Below, in pieces: positions 1 through 9,183 of a stretch of 64,000 bases of DNA. The position numbers and the translations under genes were made by a program. The DNA comes from Petrimonas sp. IBARAKI. GTDB taxonomy: Bacteria > Bacteroidota > Bacteroidia > Bacteroidales > Dysgonomonadaceae. The stretch lies in NCBI GenBank assembly GCA_002356435.2, contig AP018040.2, forward strand, positions 620,001 through 684,000, in the 5' to 3' direction. Below the pieces are notes generated by a model. That model was not told the DNA's origin. It saw only the letters and a program-made list of their open reading frames with translations, and made no database searches. The stretch's first letter is position 1, and each line of letters opens with the position of its first letter.

Positions 1-1156
1 GTTCTCGGTTGAGGTAACTGCCGAGGGAGAACACATCCTCCGGTGAGTTCAGGTCGAGCGGGGTGTTGGCCGATGACCGGATCGGAATGATGGCATATGC
101 TGAAAATCCGATAAGGATAACCAGCAGGCTCGACATGGAAAGGTTCAGAAACTTGATGTTTAGCTTGTTTTTGGAGAAAACGAAATAGATGGCTGTGGCA
201 ATAAGAACGAGCCACAACCAGATACTGCCTCCAATAAATAAAATACCGGAAAGGCCGATGCTCAACAAAAAGGCAATTCTAGCCCTTTTTATATCGCCCC
301 TGTCGGAGATGCTCTCGAACAGGGCCCAGACGATACTTGCCACCAGCAGGATCAGGTAAACGGCAACGCCCGTGTTGTAGGACATGCCCAGTGTGTTCAC
401 AAAGAAAAGTTCGAACCATCCACCCACTTTGGTAAATCCCGGAATAATTCCGTACATCAAAATAAGGATCAACCCGAAAGAAAGGAACAACGAAAATAAT
501 CCGCCTTTCCAGGTGGGGTTTTCGGTCTTTTTGTAGTAGTAAACCATCACAATAGCGGGGATACACAACAGGTTAAGCAGGTGAACGCCTATAGAGAGTC
601 CCATGATGTAGGCAATCAGTACGATCCATTTGTCGGAATCGGGTTTTTCCGCATTTTCTTCCCATTTCAGTATCAGCCAGAAAACCAGTGCGGTGAGCAT
701 CGATGAAAAGGCATATACCTCACCCTCTACAGCTGAGAACCAGAACGTGTCGGAAAATGTGTAGACCAGCGCACCTACCAGGCCGCTGCCGATCACGGCG
801 ATAGTTTGCCCAAGGCTGAACGCATCGTTTTTCTCCCCCATCACCAGTTTGCGGGTCAGGTGTGTGATGGTCCAAAACAGGAAAAGGATGGTGAAAGCGC
901 TCAGAAGGGCCGACATGCTGTTAACCATTTTTGCCACCTGTCCGGGATCGTTGGTGAATTGTGTGAACAAGTTCCCGAGAAGCATAAAAATGGGTGCGCC
1001 GGGAGGATGCCCTACCTCCAGTTTGTAGGCCGATGAGATAAATTCGCCGCAGTCCCAGAAACTGGCCGTTGGTTCAATGGTCATCAGATAAACAACAGCG
1101 GCAATTACAAAAACAACCCAACCTGAAATTGTATTGATAAGTTTGTATTTTTTCAT
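1..1156 (-). CDS. DUF2723 (GT117-like) membrane protein, 3' end outside window
   Basis: Multi-pass inner-membrane protein of the DUF2723 / glycosyltransferase 117 family, which is common in Bacteroidetes. The reading frame starts at an ATG at 1156 and stays open to the left edge, giving about 385 residues of a protein that is usually over 1000 residues. The N-terminus has one hydrophobic helix, then the family signature with SFWDCGEFI and a following VGHPPGAP stretch, then several further hydrophobic helices. The signature resembles the first luminal loop of protein O-mannosyltransferase-type enzymes, so transfer of a sugar from a lipid carrier is plausible, but no activity is shown here. A TAnnTTTG box lies about 40 bp upstream (1196-1203). 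The gene is divergent from ndk. Family call is firm; function is inference. Confidence 0.85.
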   Translation of the reverse strand, partial: MKKYKLINTISGWVVFVIAAVVYLMTIEPTASFWDCGEFISSAYKLEVGHPPGAPIFMLLGNLFTQFTNDPGQVAKMVNSMSALLSAFTILFLFWTITHLTRKLVMGEKNDAFSLGQTIAVIGSGLVGALVYTFSDTFWFSAVEGEVYAFSSMLTALVFWLILKWEENAEKPDSDKWIVLIAYIMGLSIGVHLLNLLCIPAIVMVYYYKKTENPTWKGGLFSLFLSFGLILILMYGIIPGFTKVGGWFELFFVNTLGMSYNTGVAVYLILLVASIVWALFESISDRGDIKRARIAFLLSIGLSGILFIGGSIWLWLVLIATAIYFVFSKNKLNIKFLNLSMSSLLVILIGFSAYAIIPIRSSANTPLDLNSPEDVFSLGSYLNRE

Positions 1157-1195
1157 TATTTCGTGATAAAAATGATACTCAACCGAAAATTTAGA

Positions 1196-1203
1196 CAAAG
1201 GTA
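1196..1203 (-). promoter_or_regulatory. Bacteroidetes -7 box for the DUF2723 gene
   Basis: Read on the minus strand this is TACCTTTG, a match to the Bacteroidetes -7 consensus TAnnTTTG, about 40 bp before the ATG at 1156. No clear -33 TTG was seen at the usual spacing. Confidence 0.45.
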
Positions 1204-1419
1204 AGAAAAACAATTAGCAGATCTTATTAAAAAAAGAAAAAAAGCGATGCAGTGTCAATGAGTTGCTTACCAAAAAACAGTGGAGGGTGGGCGAAAAGTT
1301 ATCCTTGTCGTAAATAATCAATTGCACTCAAACGAATGTTAACTGAACTATGCAAAAGTTAAAAGCGGCGATTTATGTTTTAAAACATGTTTCATTTTAA
1401 ATAACAGATAATGAGATAT

Positions 1420-1452
1420 TTGCGTCACTTTATTAACAAAAATTTAACTTTG
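1420..1452 (+). promoter_or_regulatory. Promoter of ndk
   Basis: -7 box TAACTTTG at 1445-1452 with TTG at 1420-1422, spacing 22 bp. The predicted start of transcription is near 1458, leaving a leader of about 120 nt before the ATG at 1582. Confidence 0.5.
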
Positions 1453-1581
1453 TTAGGGTTTGAGTGCCAAAATTTATTGAAAGATAATTTGGTCAAAAAA
1501 AAGGAAACAATTTACTTTGGTAAGGATTAAGGAAAAAAATCGTTATTCAAAGGTCATTTTCTTTTTTTATTGTCAGATTTA

Positions 1582-2043
1582 ATGGAGAAAACATTAGTAA
1601 TTCTTAAGCCTTCGGCGGTACAACGGAGCATTGTAGGTGAAGTTGTTTCGCGGTTTGAAAAAAAAGGGCTTCAAATTGTGGGAATGAAGATGGTGTCTTT
1701 GTCTGACTCAATATTGGAAGAACATTATTCTCACTTAAAGGAAAAGCCATTCTTCAAACGCATCAAAGATTCAATGCAGGTAAGTCCGGTCATTGTTATG
1801 GCGTTGGAAGGTTTAGAAGCGGTTGAAGTGGTGAGGATGATGGCAGGGCCGACAAACGGAAGAAAAGCTCAGCCAGGAACCATTCGGGGAGACTACAGCG
1901 TCAGTGTGCAGGAGAATATTATTCATGCATCTGATTCTCCGGAGACGGCAGAGGCAGAATTGAAACGCTTTTTTTTGGAAAACGAGATTTTTAACTATCC
2001 ATCACCGGCTTTCGTTAATCTTTATGCTAACGATGAAGTCTGA
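1582..2043 (+). CDS. ndk: Nucleoside diphosphate kinase
   Basis: Transfers the gamma-phosphate of ATP to nucleoside diphosphates through a phospho-histidine, balancing NTP and dNTP pools in the cytosol. The 153-residue product begins MEKTLVILKP, the standard family N-terminus, and carries the active-site motif ENIIHASDSPE with the catalytic His at residue 115. Residues 89-92 (GPTN) fit the conserved nucleotide-binding segment. The frame can be extended four codons to a TTG at 1570, but the ATG at 1582 gives the usual family start and is preferred. Length matches the longer bacterial NDKs. It stands alone behind its own promoter. Confidence 0.96.
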   Translation: MEKTLVILKPSAVQRSIVGEVVSRFEKKGLQIVGMKMVSLSDSILEEHYSHLKEKPFFKRIKDSMQVSPVIVMALEGLEAVEVVRMMAGPTNGRKAQPGTIRGDYSVSVQENIIHASDSPETAEAELKRFFLENEIFNYPSPAFVNLYANDEV

Positions 2044-2097
2044 CATCAGTAAATTAATTAAGTTGTAACTAAAGGCCATTCTCAGCTATATCTTATT

Positions 2098-3111
2098 ATG
2101 GAGAGAGATAAGAATTTATCTAAGGTAAAAGTATTGTTTTCCGCCTCTTTGGTATTTTTTACGTTGAGCGCGTTCGCTCAATCAAAAGTGGAGTTATCCG
2201 CACAATCCAGACCGGAAGTTAATTACAAACAATTACACAGTGCAAGTTTAGGAAATCAGGAAGGATTATTTGCCGACGGTATAAAGCTCAAAATGGACTT
2301 GTCTGTCCTTGAGGAAGCCGAAGCGGCTCGTGAAGCATTCGATGTAAACGAAATTCCGTGTGACGATATTTACGGGGGAGTGTGGAAAAATGCCCATGTG
2401 GATATTTACGGTGCTTTAAAAAATGCTCCCGATTCTTTTATCGTCAACCTGACTAACTTTTCCATGCCTCACGTGGGAAGAATGACTTCAAACTTCGGAA
2501 GAAGGGGGAGCCGCCGCTACCATTACGGTATCGATTTGAAATTGCAGGTGGGCGACACCATCTACGCTGCTTTCGACGGAAAGGTCAGGGTGCAGCAATA
2601 TGAACGGAGAGGGTATGGATATTATGCGGTAATACGTCACGTAAACGGATTGGAAACGGTTTACGGACATTTATCGAAGTTTTTGGTGAAGGAAAACGAC
2701 TTTGTCAAGTCGGGGCAACCCATCGCTTTGGGCGGGAACACCGGAAGGTCTACCGGTCCGCACCTGCACTTCGAGACCCGGTTCCTGGGAAAACCCATCA
2801 ATCCGAATTACCTGATCGACTTCAACAACAAGGTGTGCCATCGCGACGAGTACCTGGTTACCAATTCGAGCTACAGAAAAACATCCCAAAGCAGCAGGGT
2901 GCTTACCAATGCCAGCAATTATAAAGAACCCACCTCTACCGCCAACAACAAATATGTTTCGGGAACAGTGAAATATCACCGGATTAAAAGCGGAGATACG
3001 CTGGGAGCTATCGCCAGAAGACACGGCTTATCCGTATCGAGGTTGTGCAGCATGAACAACATTACCCCGAAGACCACGCTGCGGATAGGGAAATCGTTAA
3101 GAGTTTCATAA
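2098..3111 (+). CDS. M23 family metallopeptidase with LysM domain
   Basis: Secreted or periplasmic peptidoglycan peptidase or cell-wall regulator. The 337-residue product has an N-terminal signal peptide (hydrophobic core about residues 10-26, ending AFAQ). The peptidase M23 domain spans about 125-235 and keeps all metal and catalytic positions: H142 and D146 in HYGIDLK, H191 in YGHLSK, and H222/H224 in PHLHFE. A C-terminal LysM domain (about 292-336) would bind glycan strands. With all ligands present it is likely an active endopeptidase and not a degenerate activator such as EnvC. The gap from ndk is only 54 bp, so read-through from ndk is possible. A good terminator follows. Confidence 0.92.
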   Translation: MERDKNLSKVKVLFSASLVFFTLSAFAQSKVELSAQSRPEVNYKQLHSASLGNQEGLFADGIKLKMDLSVLEEAEAAREAFDVNEIPCDDIYGGVWKNAHVDIYGALKNAPDSFIVNLTNFSMPHVGRMTSNFGRRGSRRYHYGIDLKLQVGDTIYAAFDGKVRVQQYERRGYGYYAVIRHVNGLETVYGHLSKFLVKENDFVKSGQPIALGGNTGRSTGPHLHFETRFLGKPINPNYLIDFNNKVCHRDEYLVTNSSYRKTSQSSRVLTNASNYKEPTSTANNKYVSGTVKYHRIKSGDTLGAIARRHGLSVSRLCSMNNITPKTTLRIGKSLRVS

Positions 3112-3134
3112 AGTAGAATTTCTAATTAAGAGGT

Positions 3135-3171
3135 AAAGGTGCAGGAGGTTGAGCTTGTACCTTTTTCTTTT
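3135..3171 (+). terminator. Rho-independent terminator after the M23 gene
   Basis: AAAGGTGCA (3135-3143) pairs with TGTACCTTT (3156-3164), one G:U pair, followed by a T-rich tract. It closes the ndk/M23 unit. Confidence 0.75.
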
Positions 3172-3185
3172 TTTGTTTAACTTTG
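3155..3185 (+). promoter_or_regulatory. Promoter of the DUF1599-tpiA-folE gene string
   Basis: TTG at 3155-3157, 20-bp spacer, then the -7 box TAACTTTG at 3178-3185, 36 bp before the ATG at 3222. It overlaps the 3' arm of the preceding terminator. Confidence 0.55.
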
Positions 3186-3221
3186 TGGCTTCATTAAAGA
3201 TAAAAAAACAGTGCTATTCCT

Positions 3222-3767
3222 ATGAGTGAAACAAACCGGCAATTCGATGAGGTGATCGCCATTTGCAGAAACATGTTTGAGAAGAAGTCGAGTGATTACG
3301 GGCCTACATGGCGGATTTTACGTCCTGAATCGGTAACGGATCAGTTGTTGATTAAAGCCAACCGGATTCGTTCACTGGAGATCAAGAAGGAAAGCAAGGT
3401 GGGCGAGGGTATCTTTCCGGAATTCATCGGAATAGTCAATTACGGCATTATGGGGTTGATACAGCTCGAGCTGGGGTATGCCGACAGTGTGGACATTACC
3501 AACGAAACAGCACTGCAGCTTTTCGATAAATACATCACCGCAGCTAAGGAGTTGATGTACGCCAAGAACTACGATTACGATGAAGCTTGGCGCAGTATGC
3601 GTGTCAGCTCATACACCGACTTGATACTGGCGAAACTGTTCCGGATCAAAGAGATGGAGAACAAGCAAGGGAAAACCATTGTGTCTGAAGGTATTGATGC
3701 TAACTATACGGATATCGTGAACTATGCCTTGTTTGGATTGATAAAACTCCATTTCGGGGAAGAATAG
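3222..3767 (+). CDS. DUF1599 domain-containing protein
   Basis: Cytosolic protein of 181 residues belonging to the DUF1599 family, found mainly in Bacteroidetes. The DUF1599 module is repeated: residues about 6-85 (with KKSSDYGPTWRILRPESVTD, then FIGIVNYGIMGLIQLE) resemble about 95-178 (AKNYDYDEAWRSMRVSSYTD, then YTDIVNYALFGLIKL). The family has a MazG/dUTPase-like feel in other work, but nothing here proves nucleotide hydrolysis. It is first in a string with a DoxX/MauE-like protein, tpiA, a SPOR protein and folE, an order seen in other Bacteroidales genomes. Family call is firm, function unknown. Confidence 0.85.
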   Translation: MSETNRQFDEVIAICRNMFEKKSSDYGPTWRILRPESVTDQLLIKANRIRSLEIKKESKVGEGIFPEFIGIVNYGIMGLIQLELGYADSVDITNETALQLFDKYITAAKELMYAKNYDYDEAWRSMRVSSYTDLILAKLFRIKEMENKQGKTIVSEGIDANYTDIVNYALFGLIKLHFGEE

Positions 3768-3806
3768 TTTTTTATAATTATCATTAATCAGTACAGAGGC
3801 TCAACG

Positions 3807-5123
3807 ATGAATTCCCGTGAAAAGCTTGTGAAATTTCTGACGGAATTGTCCCGGATTATTCTTGGGATTACCTTTGCTTTTTCGGGATTTGTGAAAGCCG
3901 TTGACCCGTTGGGTTTCACCTATAAGATTCAGGATTATCTTGTTTCTTTTGACCTCCCGGGCCTATTTCCCCTGGCGCTGCCGGCAGCCGTTACCTTGGT
4001 TGTCCTTGAGTTTTCGCTGGGTGTTTTTTTGCTGCTGGGGATCTATCGCAAGCCCACTGTCCGGCTCGCGGCTGTTTTTATGGCTATCTTCCTTCCGCTC
4101 ACGCTCTGGATTGCGTTGAAAAATCCGGTCAAGGATTGCGGTTGTTTTGGCGATGCGCTAATCATCAGTAATTGGGAGACGTTTTATAAAAATATCGTTT
4201 TAGGAGTTTGTGCGGTCGTTTTGCTACGCTATTACCCGAGAATCATGCCGTTGTTTTCTGTCGGATCCGCCTGGAAGGCAGGTGCCTATACGGTTGTTTT
4301 TGGGTTTGCCTTTTCCGTTTACAACGTGGTTAAACTGCCTGTTTTCGATTTTCGTCCGTATCATATCGGGGCCAATATTCCGGAAAACATGTATATCGAT
4401 CCTGCAAAGGCCGATGTTGTGGAAAATATTTTTATTTACAGCAAGGGTGGGGTTGAACAGGAATTTACAGAGGAGGACTATCCGTGGAACGACTCTACTT
4501 GGACGTTTGTGGAGATGAAGACCAAGCTGATTCAAGAGGGTGAGAAACCCAGGATAGAGGATTTTCAGGTCTCGGCATTGGCTTACGACAGTCTGTTGCA
4601 GGGTTTTGTTGCCGGAGACGATATTACACAGCAACTCTTGTCGGACACGGGCTATCAGTTTCTGATGGTTTCGCATTCGTTGGAGGAGATGAACAAAAGA
4701 CATCTGGACGATTTCAGGAAAGCAGCCGGGTTCGCGCAAAAAAAGGGTTACGGTTTTTATTGCCTTACTTCGTCGCCGGTCGATTCTATCGAGGCGTGGA
4801 GTGCACGGCACCCCGCCGGTTTCCGCTTTGCTCATGCAGACGAAAGAGTGCTGAAAACGATGATCCGTTCCAACCCGGGATTGTTGTTACTGTCGGGCGG
4901 CAACGTCATCAATAAGTGGGACGACAGTGAAGTTCCCGATTTCGAATCGGAGCGGGGAGAAGAGTTGCTGAAAGCCAAGGGATGGAAAATGAACTTTTGG
5001 GGTAAACTGATGGTTATACTCCTGATATTTATTGTTCCGCTTTTACTGGTAAAACTGGAAGAATTTAAGGGAAAGCGGTCGGGGCTCCCGGCTATAAAAA
5101 AGGGCTATACTAAAAAAATATAG
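3807..5123 (+). CDS. BT_3928-like DoxX/MauE-type membrane protein
   Basis: Inner-membrane protein of 438 residues. The N-terminal ~145 residues form a four-helix DoxX/MauE-like bundle, with FAFSGFVKAVDPLGF at the end of helix 1 and the cysteine motif DCGCFGD (C111, C113) after helix 3. A further helix lies near residue 160, followed by a roughly 200-residue soluble region and a last helix near 400-420 with a basic tail. MauE-type proteins work in disulfide chemistry in the envelope, so a redox role is plausible but inferred. The gene lies between DUF1599 and tpiA, as BT_3928 does in Bacteroides thetaiotaomicron. Confidence 0.85.
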   Translation: MNSREKLVKFLTELSRIILGITFAFSGFVKAVDPLGFTYKIQDYLVSFDLPGLFPLALPAAVTLVVLEFSLGVFLLLGIYRKPTVRLAAVFMAIFLPLTLWIALKNPVKDCGCFGDALIISNWETFYKNIVLGVCAVVLLRYYPRIMPLFSVGSAWKAGAYTVVFGFAFSVYNVVKLPVFDFRPYHIGANIPENMYIDPAKADVVENIFIYSKGGVEQEFTEEDYPWNDSTWTFVEMKTKLIQEGEKPRIEDFQVSALAYDSLLQGFVAGDDITQQLLSDTGYQFLMVSHSLEEMNKRHLDDFRKAAGFAQKKGYGFYCLTSSPVDSIEAWSARHPAGFRFAHADERVLKTMIRSNPGLLLLSGGNVINKWDDSEVPDFESERGEELLKAKGWKMNFWGKLMVILLIFIVPLLLVKLEEFKGKRSGLPAIKKGYTKKI

Positions 5124-5254
5124 TTTCATATATATTCGTAGCTAATATATATAGTTAAAAATGAGGTATGTAAGTCGAGGGTTTAGCTCCCAATGCGATG
5201 ATTTGCAAATTAAATAAACAATACGCACATTTATATATTATAAAAACAACAATT
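5124..5254. other. 131-bp gap before tpiA
   Basis: AT-rich spacer. It carries an inverted repeat built from TATATAT and ATATATA (around 5128-5152) but no recognisable -7 box or poly-T terminator. tpiA may be read from the upstream promoter. Confidence 0.35.
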
Positions 5255-6010
5255 ATGAGAAAAAAGATTGTAGCAGGCAACTGGAAAATGAACAAGAACT
5301 TGCAGGAAGGGTTGACATTGGCACAAGAGCTGGATGCGGCCTTAAAAGGGAAACAGGTGAATTGCGAGGTGGTTATCGGAACTCCGTTTATTCATCTGGC
5401 AAGCGTGGCTAATGCCGTTGATACGGAAAAAATTGGCGTGGCAGCGCAAAACTGTGCCGACAAGGCATCGGGAGCATACACCGGTGAGGTTTCGGCTGAG
5501 ATGGTGGCCAGCACGGGAGCGAAATACGTGATTTTAGGGCACAGCGAACGCCGGGCATATTACCACGAGACAGTAGGTATACTGAAAGAGAAAGTATTGT
5601 TAGCGCTGGAAAACAACCTTACCCCCATTTTCTGTATCGGAGAAGTGTTGGAAGAACGTGAAGCCAACCGTCATTTCGATGTGGTTAAATCGCAGATTAC
5701 ATCGTCGTTGTTCGACTTGTCGAAAGAGGATTTCTCCAAGATCGTACTGGCTTATGAACCTGTTTGGGCCATCGGTACCGGAAAGACAGCAACGGCTGCC
5801 CAGGCACAGGAAATGCATGCGTTTATCCGCAAAACTCTGGCCGAAAAGTATGGGGAAGAGGTGGCTGAAAATACGTCCATCCTTTACGGAGGAAGCTGTA
5901 ACGCGTCAAATGCGAAAGAATTATTTTCCAATCCCGATGTTGACGGCGGGTTAATTGGTGGAGCATCCTTGGGGGTTGATAAGTTCATGCCCATTATAGA
6001 GGCTTTTTAA
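5255..6010 (+). CDS. tpiA: Triosephosphate isomerase
   Basis: Interconverts dihydroxyacetone phosphate and glyceraldehyde 3-phosphate in glycolysis and gluconeogenesis. The 251-residue product shows GNWKMN with Lys11, the electrophilic His96 in ILGHSERR, the catalytic base Glu168 in [11 protein letters not shown], and the phosphate-binding ILYGGS and GGLIGGASL segments, so it is complete. The frame runs 19 codons further upstream, but [13 protein letters not shown] is the normal family N-terminus, so the start is set at 5255. It sits in the DUF1599/BT_3928-like/SPOR/folE string, and a hairpin follows. Confidence 0.97.
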   Translation: MRKKIVAGNWKMNKNLQEGLTLAQELDAALKGKQVNCEVVIGTPFIHLASVANAVDTEKIGVAAQNCADKASGAYTGEVSAEMVASTGAKYVILGHSERRAYYHETVGILKEKVLLALENNLTPIFCIGEVLEEREANRHFDVVKSQITSSLFDLSKEDFSKIVLAYEPVWAIGTGKTATAAQAQEMHAFIRKTLAEKYGEEVAENTSILYGGSCNASNAKELFSNPDVDGGLIGGASLGVDKFMPIIEAF

Positions 6011-6025
6011 TGCATTAAAGAATTT

Positions 6026-6058
6026 TACCACAGATTTGAACTCAGGTCTGTGGTATTT
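6026..6058 (+). terminator. Hairpin after tpiA
   Basis: TACCACAGA (6026-6034) pairs perfectly with TCTGTGGTA (6047-6055), followed by a short T run. It overlaps the -33 element of the next promoter, so it may give only partial termination. Confidence 0.55.
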
Positions 6059-6069
6059 CTCTATCTTTG
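6035..6069 (+). promoter_or_regulatory. Promoter of the SPOR gene and folE
   Basis: TTTG at 6035-6038 and the -7 box TATCTTTG at 6062-6069 with a 23-bp spacer. The ATG at 6086 follows the predicted start site by only about 10 nt. Confidence 0.55.
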
Positions 6070-6085
6070 CAGAAATTTTTTCACT

Positions 6086-6604
6086 ATGAAGTTTTCATAC
6101 AACCTATTGCTTTTGCCGTTGTTGCTGGTATTTTGTCTTAACGCAACAGCACAATCGCAAAAACAACACAAAGAGATCATAGCGGACCTGAATGCCGTAA
6201 AACCCGGTCAGGGCCGGGTGATGGTTTTTGAGGATAAAGCCATTGCGGAGGTGTTGGGACGGAGTATGGCACCGGCGAGAACGGTTTACGCTACCGGTGA
6301 CGGATCGGTTCAGTATGTGAAAATGCGGGGATTTAAGATTCAGGCATTCTCCGGAAACAACCAGCGGACTTCAAAAAATGAGGCATATTATAAACAGGGG
6401 CTCATAAATACGTCCTTTCCCGGACAGGAGACCGTTGTTACTTTTGATTCTCCTTTCTGGCGGCTGCGAGTTGGAAACTTTAAAACCCGCGAAGACGCTA
6501 CCGCGGTTTTGAACGATATGCGGAAGACTTTTCCTGCTTTCGGCAAGGAGATGTACATTGTCATAGATGAGGTGAAAATACCTGTCGATCAACTTCAAGA
6601 ATAA
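6086..6604 (+). CDS. SPOR domain-containing periplasmic protein
   Basis: Exported protein of 172 residues. The signal peptide covers about residues 1-23 (hydrophobic core, ending NATAQ). The C-terminal ~75 residues fit a SPOR fold: a first strand FKIQAFSGNNQ, a middle region with residues around PGQETVVTFDSPFWRLRVGN, then FKTREDATAVLNDMRK. SPOR domains bind peptidoglycan stripped of stem peptides, often at division sites. An upstream ATG-less extension exists in frame but lacks a signal peptide, so the start at 6086 is chosen. folE follows 8 bp downstream, so the two are probably co-transcribed although their functions look unrelated. Confidence 0.87.
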   Translation: MKFSYNLLLLPLLLVFCLNATAQSQKQHKEIIADLNAVKPGQGRVMVFEDKAIAEVLGRSMAPARTVYATGDGSVQYVKMRGFKIQAFSGNNQRTSKNEAYYKQGLINTSFPGQETVVTFDSPFWRLRVGNFKTREDATAVLNDMRKTFPAFGKEMYIVIDEVKIPVDQLQE

Positions 6605-6612
6605 TTTAGCCC

Positions 6613-7185
6613 ATGTCGCCGGAAGAAACAGAGGACAGAAAGTCAATCATAGCGGATCACATGAAAGAGGTGATCACCCTGCTGGGTGAAGACGTAGCCC
6701 GTGATGGGCTGATCAAGACGCCCGACCGGGTAGCCAAAGCGATGCAACACCTGACAAGGGGGTATTACCAGGACCCCGAAGAGATATTGCGTTCGGCACT
6801 GTTCCGGGAGAATTACCGGCAGATGGTTATCGTAAAGGATATCGACCTGTTCTCGTTATGTGAACATCACCTGTTGCCGTTTTTCGGGAAAGCCCATGTG
6901 GCATATATCCCTGACGGATACATTACAGGATTAAGTAAAATTGCCCGGGTGGTGGATGTGTTTGCCCGGCGTTTGCAGGTTCAGGAACGGCTGACCACCC
7001 AGATCAAGGAGTGTATTCAGAAAACACTTAACCCGATGGGCGTGATGGTGGTGATTGAAGCCCAACATATGTGTATGCAGATGCGTGGTGTTGAAAAACA
7101 AAATTCCATCACCACTACTTCGGATTTTACCGGAGTTTTTAAAGAGCAAAAAACCCGGGAAGAGTTTATTGCCCTGATCAAATAA
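6613..7185 (+). CDS. folE: GTP cyclohydrolase I
   Basis: Converts GTP to 7,8-dihydroneopterin triphosphate, the first step of folate (and queuosine-type) pterin synthesis; cytosolic, normally a decamer. The 190-residue product has the zinc ligands of the family: Cys83 and His86 in [10 protein letters not shown], and Cys154 in [19 protein letters not shown] is also present. Length is typical. It is the last gene of a plus-strand string and converges on typA, with a gap of only 12 bp and no visible terminator. Confidence 0.97.
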   Translation: MSPEETEDRKSIIADHMKEVITLLGEDVARDGLIKTPDRVAKAMQHLTRGYYQDPEEILRSALFRENYRQMVIVKDIDLFSLCEHHLLPFFGKAHVAYIPDGYITGLSKIARVVDVFARRLQVQERLTTQIKECIQKTLNPMGVMVVIEAQHMCMQMRGVEKQNSITTTSDFTGVFKEQKTREEFIALIK

Positions 7186-7197
7186 GCGGAGACGCTT

Positions 7198-9000
7198 CTA
7201 GACTTTCTTTGCCACCCTTTTCCGGTCGTTTTCGTCCAAAAGGATCTTTCGTATCCGGATGGCTTTGGGCGTAACTTCCACGTACTCATCTTCCTTGATG
7301 TATTCCAGTGCTTCCTCGAGGCTGAAAATTATCGGCGGAGCCAGTTGGGCTTTGTCATCGGTTCCCGATGCGCGTACGTTCGTCAGTTTTTTCGATTTGG
7401 TGACGTTTACCACTAAATCGCCTTCTTTGCTGTGCTCGCCGACCACCTGTCCTTCGTACACATCGGTCTGGGGTTCGATGAAGAAATGTCCCCGGTCCTG
7501 GAGCTTGTCCAGTGCATAGGCAAAGGCATTGCCCGATTCTCCGGCAATAATGGATCCGTTCTGGCGCTTTTCTATGTTGCCTTTCCAGGGTTGGAATTCC
7601 AGAAACCGGTGTGCCATGATGGCTTCCCCGGCAGAGAGCGTGAGAACGATATTGTTTAATCCGATAATGCCGCGCGAGGGGATGGTAAACTCAATGTGCA
7701 TGCGGTCGTTCTTGCTTTCCATGCTTTTCATTTCGCCTTTCCGCCGGGAGATAATATCGATGATTTTGCTTGCCGATTCTTCGGGAAGGTTTACAGTGAG
7801 TTGTTCTACCGGTTCGTATTTTTCCCCGGCGATCTCTTTGATGATCACCTGGGGCTGCCCCACCTGTAGTTCATAGCCTTCACGCCGCATGGTCTCGATC
7901 AGTACAGACAGATGGAGGACACCCCGTCCGAACACCGTCCATGAATCGGAGCTGCCGGTTTCTTCCACACGCAACGCTAAGTTTTTATCCAACTCACGCA
8001 TCAGTCTTTCGTAAATGTGGCGTGACGTCACGTACTTGCCGTCCTGTCCGAAAAAAGGAGAATTGTTGATGGTAAAGAGCATCGACATGGTGGGCTCGTC
8101 GATAGCAATCGGATCGAGCGGTTCCGGTTTCTCCAGGTTGGTGATCGTATCGCCGATATCAAACCCATCGATACCGATCAACGCGCAAATATCACCCGAC
8201 AAAACAGCATCGGTTTTAACCCTTCCCAATCCCTCGAACACATCTACTTCCTTTATCCGGATCTTGTTGATGCTGCCATCGCGTTTACAAAGCGCATAAT
8301 CCTTGTTGGGTTCAAGAGTGCCCCGGTGTACCCGGCCCACTGCGATCCGGCCCACGTAATTGGAATAATCGAGTGAGGTGATGAGCATTTGCGGAGTCCC
8401 TTCCCGCGATTTGGGTGCGGGGATATATTTGACGATGGCGTCGAGCAGGGGAATAATGTTGGTTGACGGTTTTTTCCAATCGTCGGACATCCATCCCTGT
8501 TTGGCCGAGCCGTAAACAGTAGGGAAGTCGAGCTGGTCTTCGGTAGCATCAAGGCTGAACATCAGGTCGAAAACGTTTTCCTGTACCTCTTCGGGGCGAC
8601 AGTTAGGCTTGTCGATCTTGTTGATAACCAGGATCGGTTTTAATCCTATCTCTAACGCTTTTTGCAAAACAAAACGGGTTTGGGGCATGGGGCCTTCAAA
8701 AGCATCTACTACCAGCAGGCAGCCGTCGGCCATGTTCAGCACCCTTTCCACTTCACCGCCAAAATCGGCGTGTCCGGGTGTATCGATAATGTTTATTTTT
8801 ACGTCTTTGTATTGAATGGAAACATTTTTGGATAAAATGGTGATGCCCCGCTCACGTTCCAGGTCGTTGCTATCAAGTATTAAATCTTCGGTGTGCTGAT
8901 TTTCCCTGAACAGGTTTCCGGCCAGGAGCATTTTGTCCACCAGGGTAGTTTTACCATGATCAACGTGGGCGATAATGGCTATATTGCGTATTTTTTGCAT
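7198..9000 (-). CDS. typA: Translational GTPase TypA/BipA
   Basis: Ribosome-associated GTPase involved in 50S assembly and stress adaptation. The 600-residue product has all G motifs: AHVDHGKTT (residues 11-19), the switch II region [16 protein letters not shown], and [10 protein letters not shown]. After the G domain come the beta-barrel domain II, the EF-G-like III and V domains, and the TypA-specific C-terminal domain with [16 protein letters not shown] and [12 protein letters not shown]. These last segments separate it from EF-G, LepA and TetM-type ribosomal protection proteins. A TAnnTTTG box lies 23-30 bp upstream. Confidence 0.97.
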   Translation of the reverse strand: MQKIRNIAIIAHVDHGKTTLVDKMLLAGNLFRENQHTEDLILDSNDLERERGITILSKNVSIQYKDVKINIIDTPGHADFGGEVERVLNMADGCLLVVDAFEGPMPQTRFVLQKALEIGLKPILVINKIDKPNCRPEEVQENVFDLMFSLDATEDQLDFPTVYGSAKQGWMSDDWKKPSTNIIPLLDAIVKYIPAPKSREGTPQMLITSLDYSNYVGRIAVGRVHRGTLEPNKDYALCKRDGSINKIRIKEVDVFEGLGRVKTDAVLSGDICALIGIDGFDIGDTITNLEKPEPLDPIAIDEPTMSMLFTINNSPFFGQDGKYVTSRHIYERLMRELDKNLALRVEETGSSDSWTVFGRGVLHLSVLIETMRREGYELQVGQPQVIIKEIAGEKYEPVEQLTVNLPEESASKIIDIISRRKGEMKSMESKNDRMHIEFTIPSRGIIGLNNIVLTLSAGEAIMAHRFLEFQPWKGNIEKRQNGSIIAGESGNAFAYALDKLQDRGHFFIEPQTDVYEGQVVGEHSKEGDLVVNVTKSKKLTNVRASGTDDKAQLAPPIIFSLEEALEYIKEDEYVEVTPKAIRIRKILLDENDRKRVAKKV

Positions 9001-9022
9001 AAAACAATCTTTTTCTGGGATG

Positions 9023-9030
9023 CAAAGGTA
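9023..9030 (-). promoter_or_regulatory. -7 box of typA
   Basis: Minus-strand TACCTTTG, 23 bp before the typA ATG, matches the Bacteroidetes -7 consensus. No -33 TTG is evident. Confidence 0.45.
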
Positions 9031-9183
9031 CGTTTTTTCATTGAAAAATTCGTAAGTTATTGAAAAACTGTTTTAAATTTTTTGGTTGATCCGCAAAAGT
9101 TATGGATGCTCAGAAAAACAGTTCCGGTTATTGAGCATATTCAAGGGCGTAAATGATATCTAATTTTTCTTTAACCGTTTACA

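Larger units (their letters stand above)
1157..1581. other. 425-bp divergent intergenic region with two dyads
   Basis: AT-rich region between the divergent DUF2723 gene and ndk; no convincing ORF. It contains a perfect 14-bp palindrome ATGTTTTAAAACAT (1375-1388) and a perfect 10-bp inverted repeat, GCACTCAAAC (1324-1333) with GTTTGAGTGC (1458-1467). The inverted repeat brackets the ndk promoter. These may be protein-binding sites; that is inference. Confidence 0.5.

Noticed and set aside
279-566. Minus-strand 95-codon ORF at the left edge
   Set aside because: It is another frame of the DUF2723 membrane protein, whose own frame is continuous to 1156 and matches a known family.
7198-9000. TypA as a tetracycline ribosomal-protection protein
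   Set aside because: The C-terminal motifs ([16 protein letters not shown] and [12 protein letters not shown]) are those of TypA/BipA, and the length is 600 residues, shorter than TetM/TetQ.
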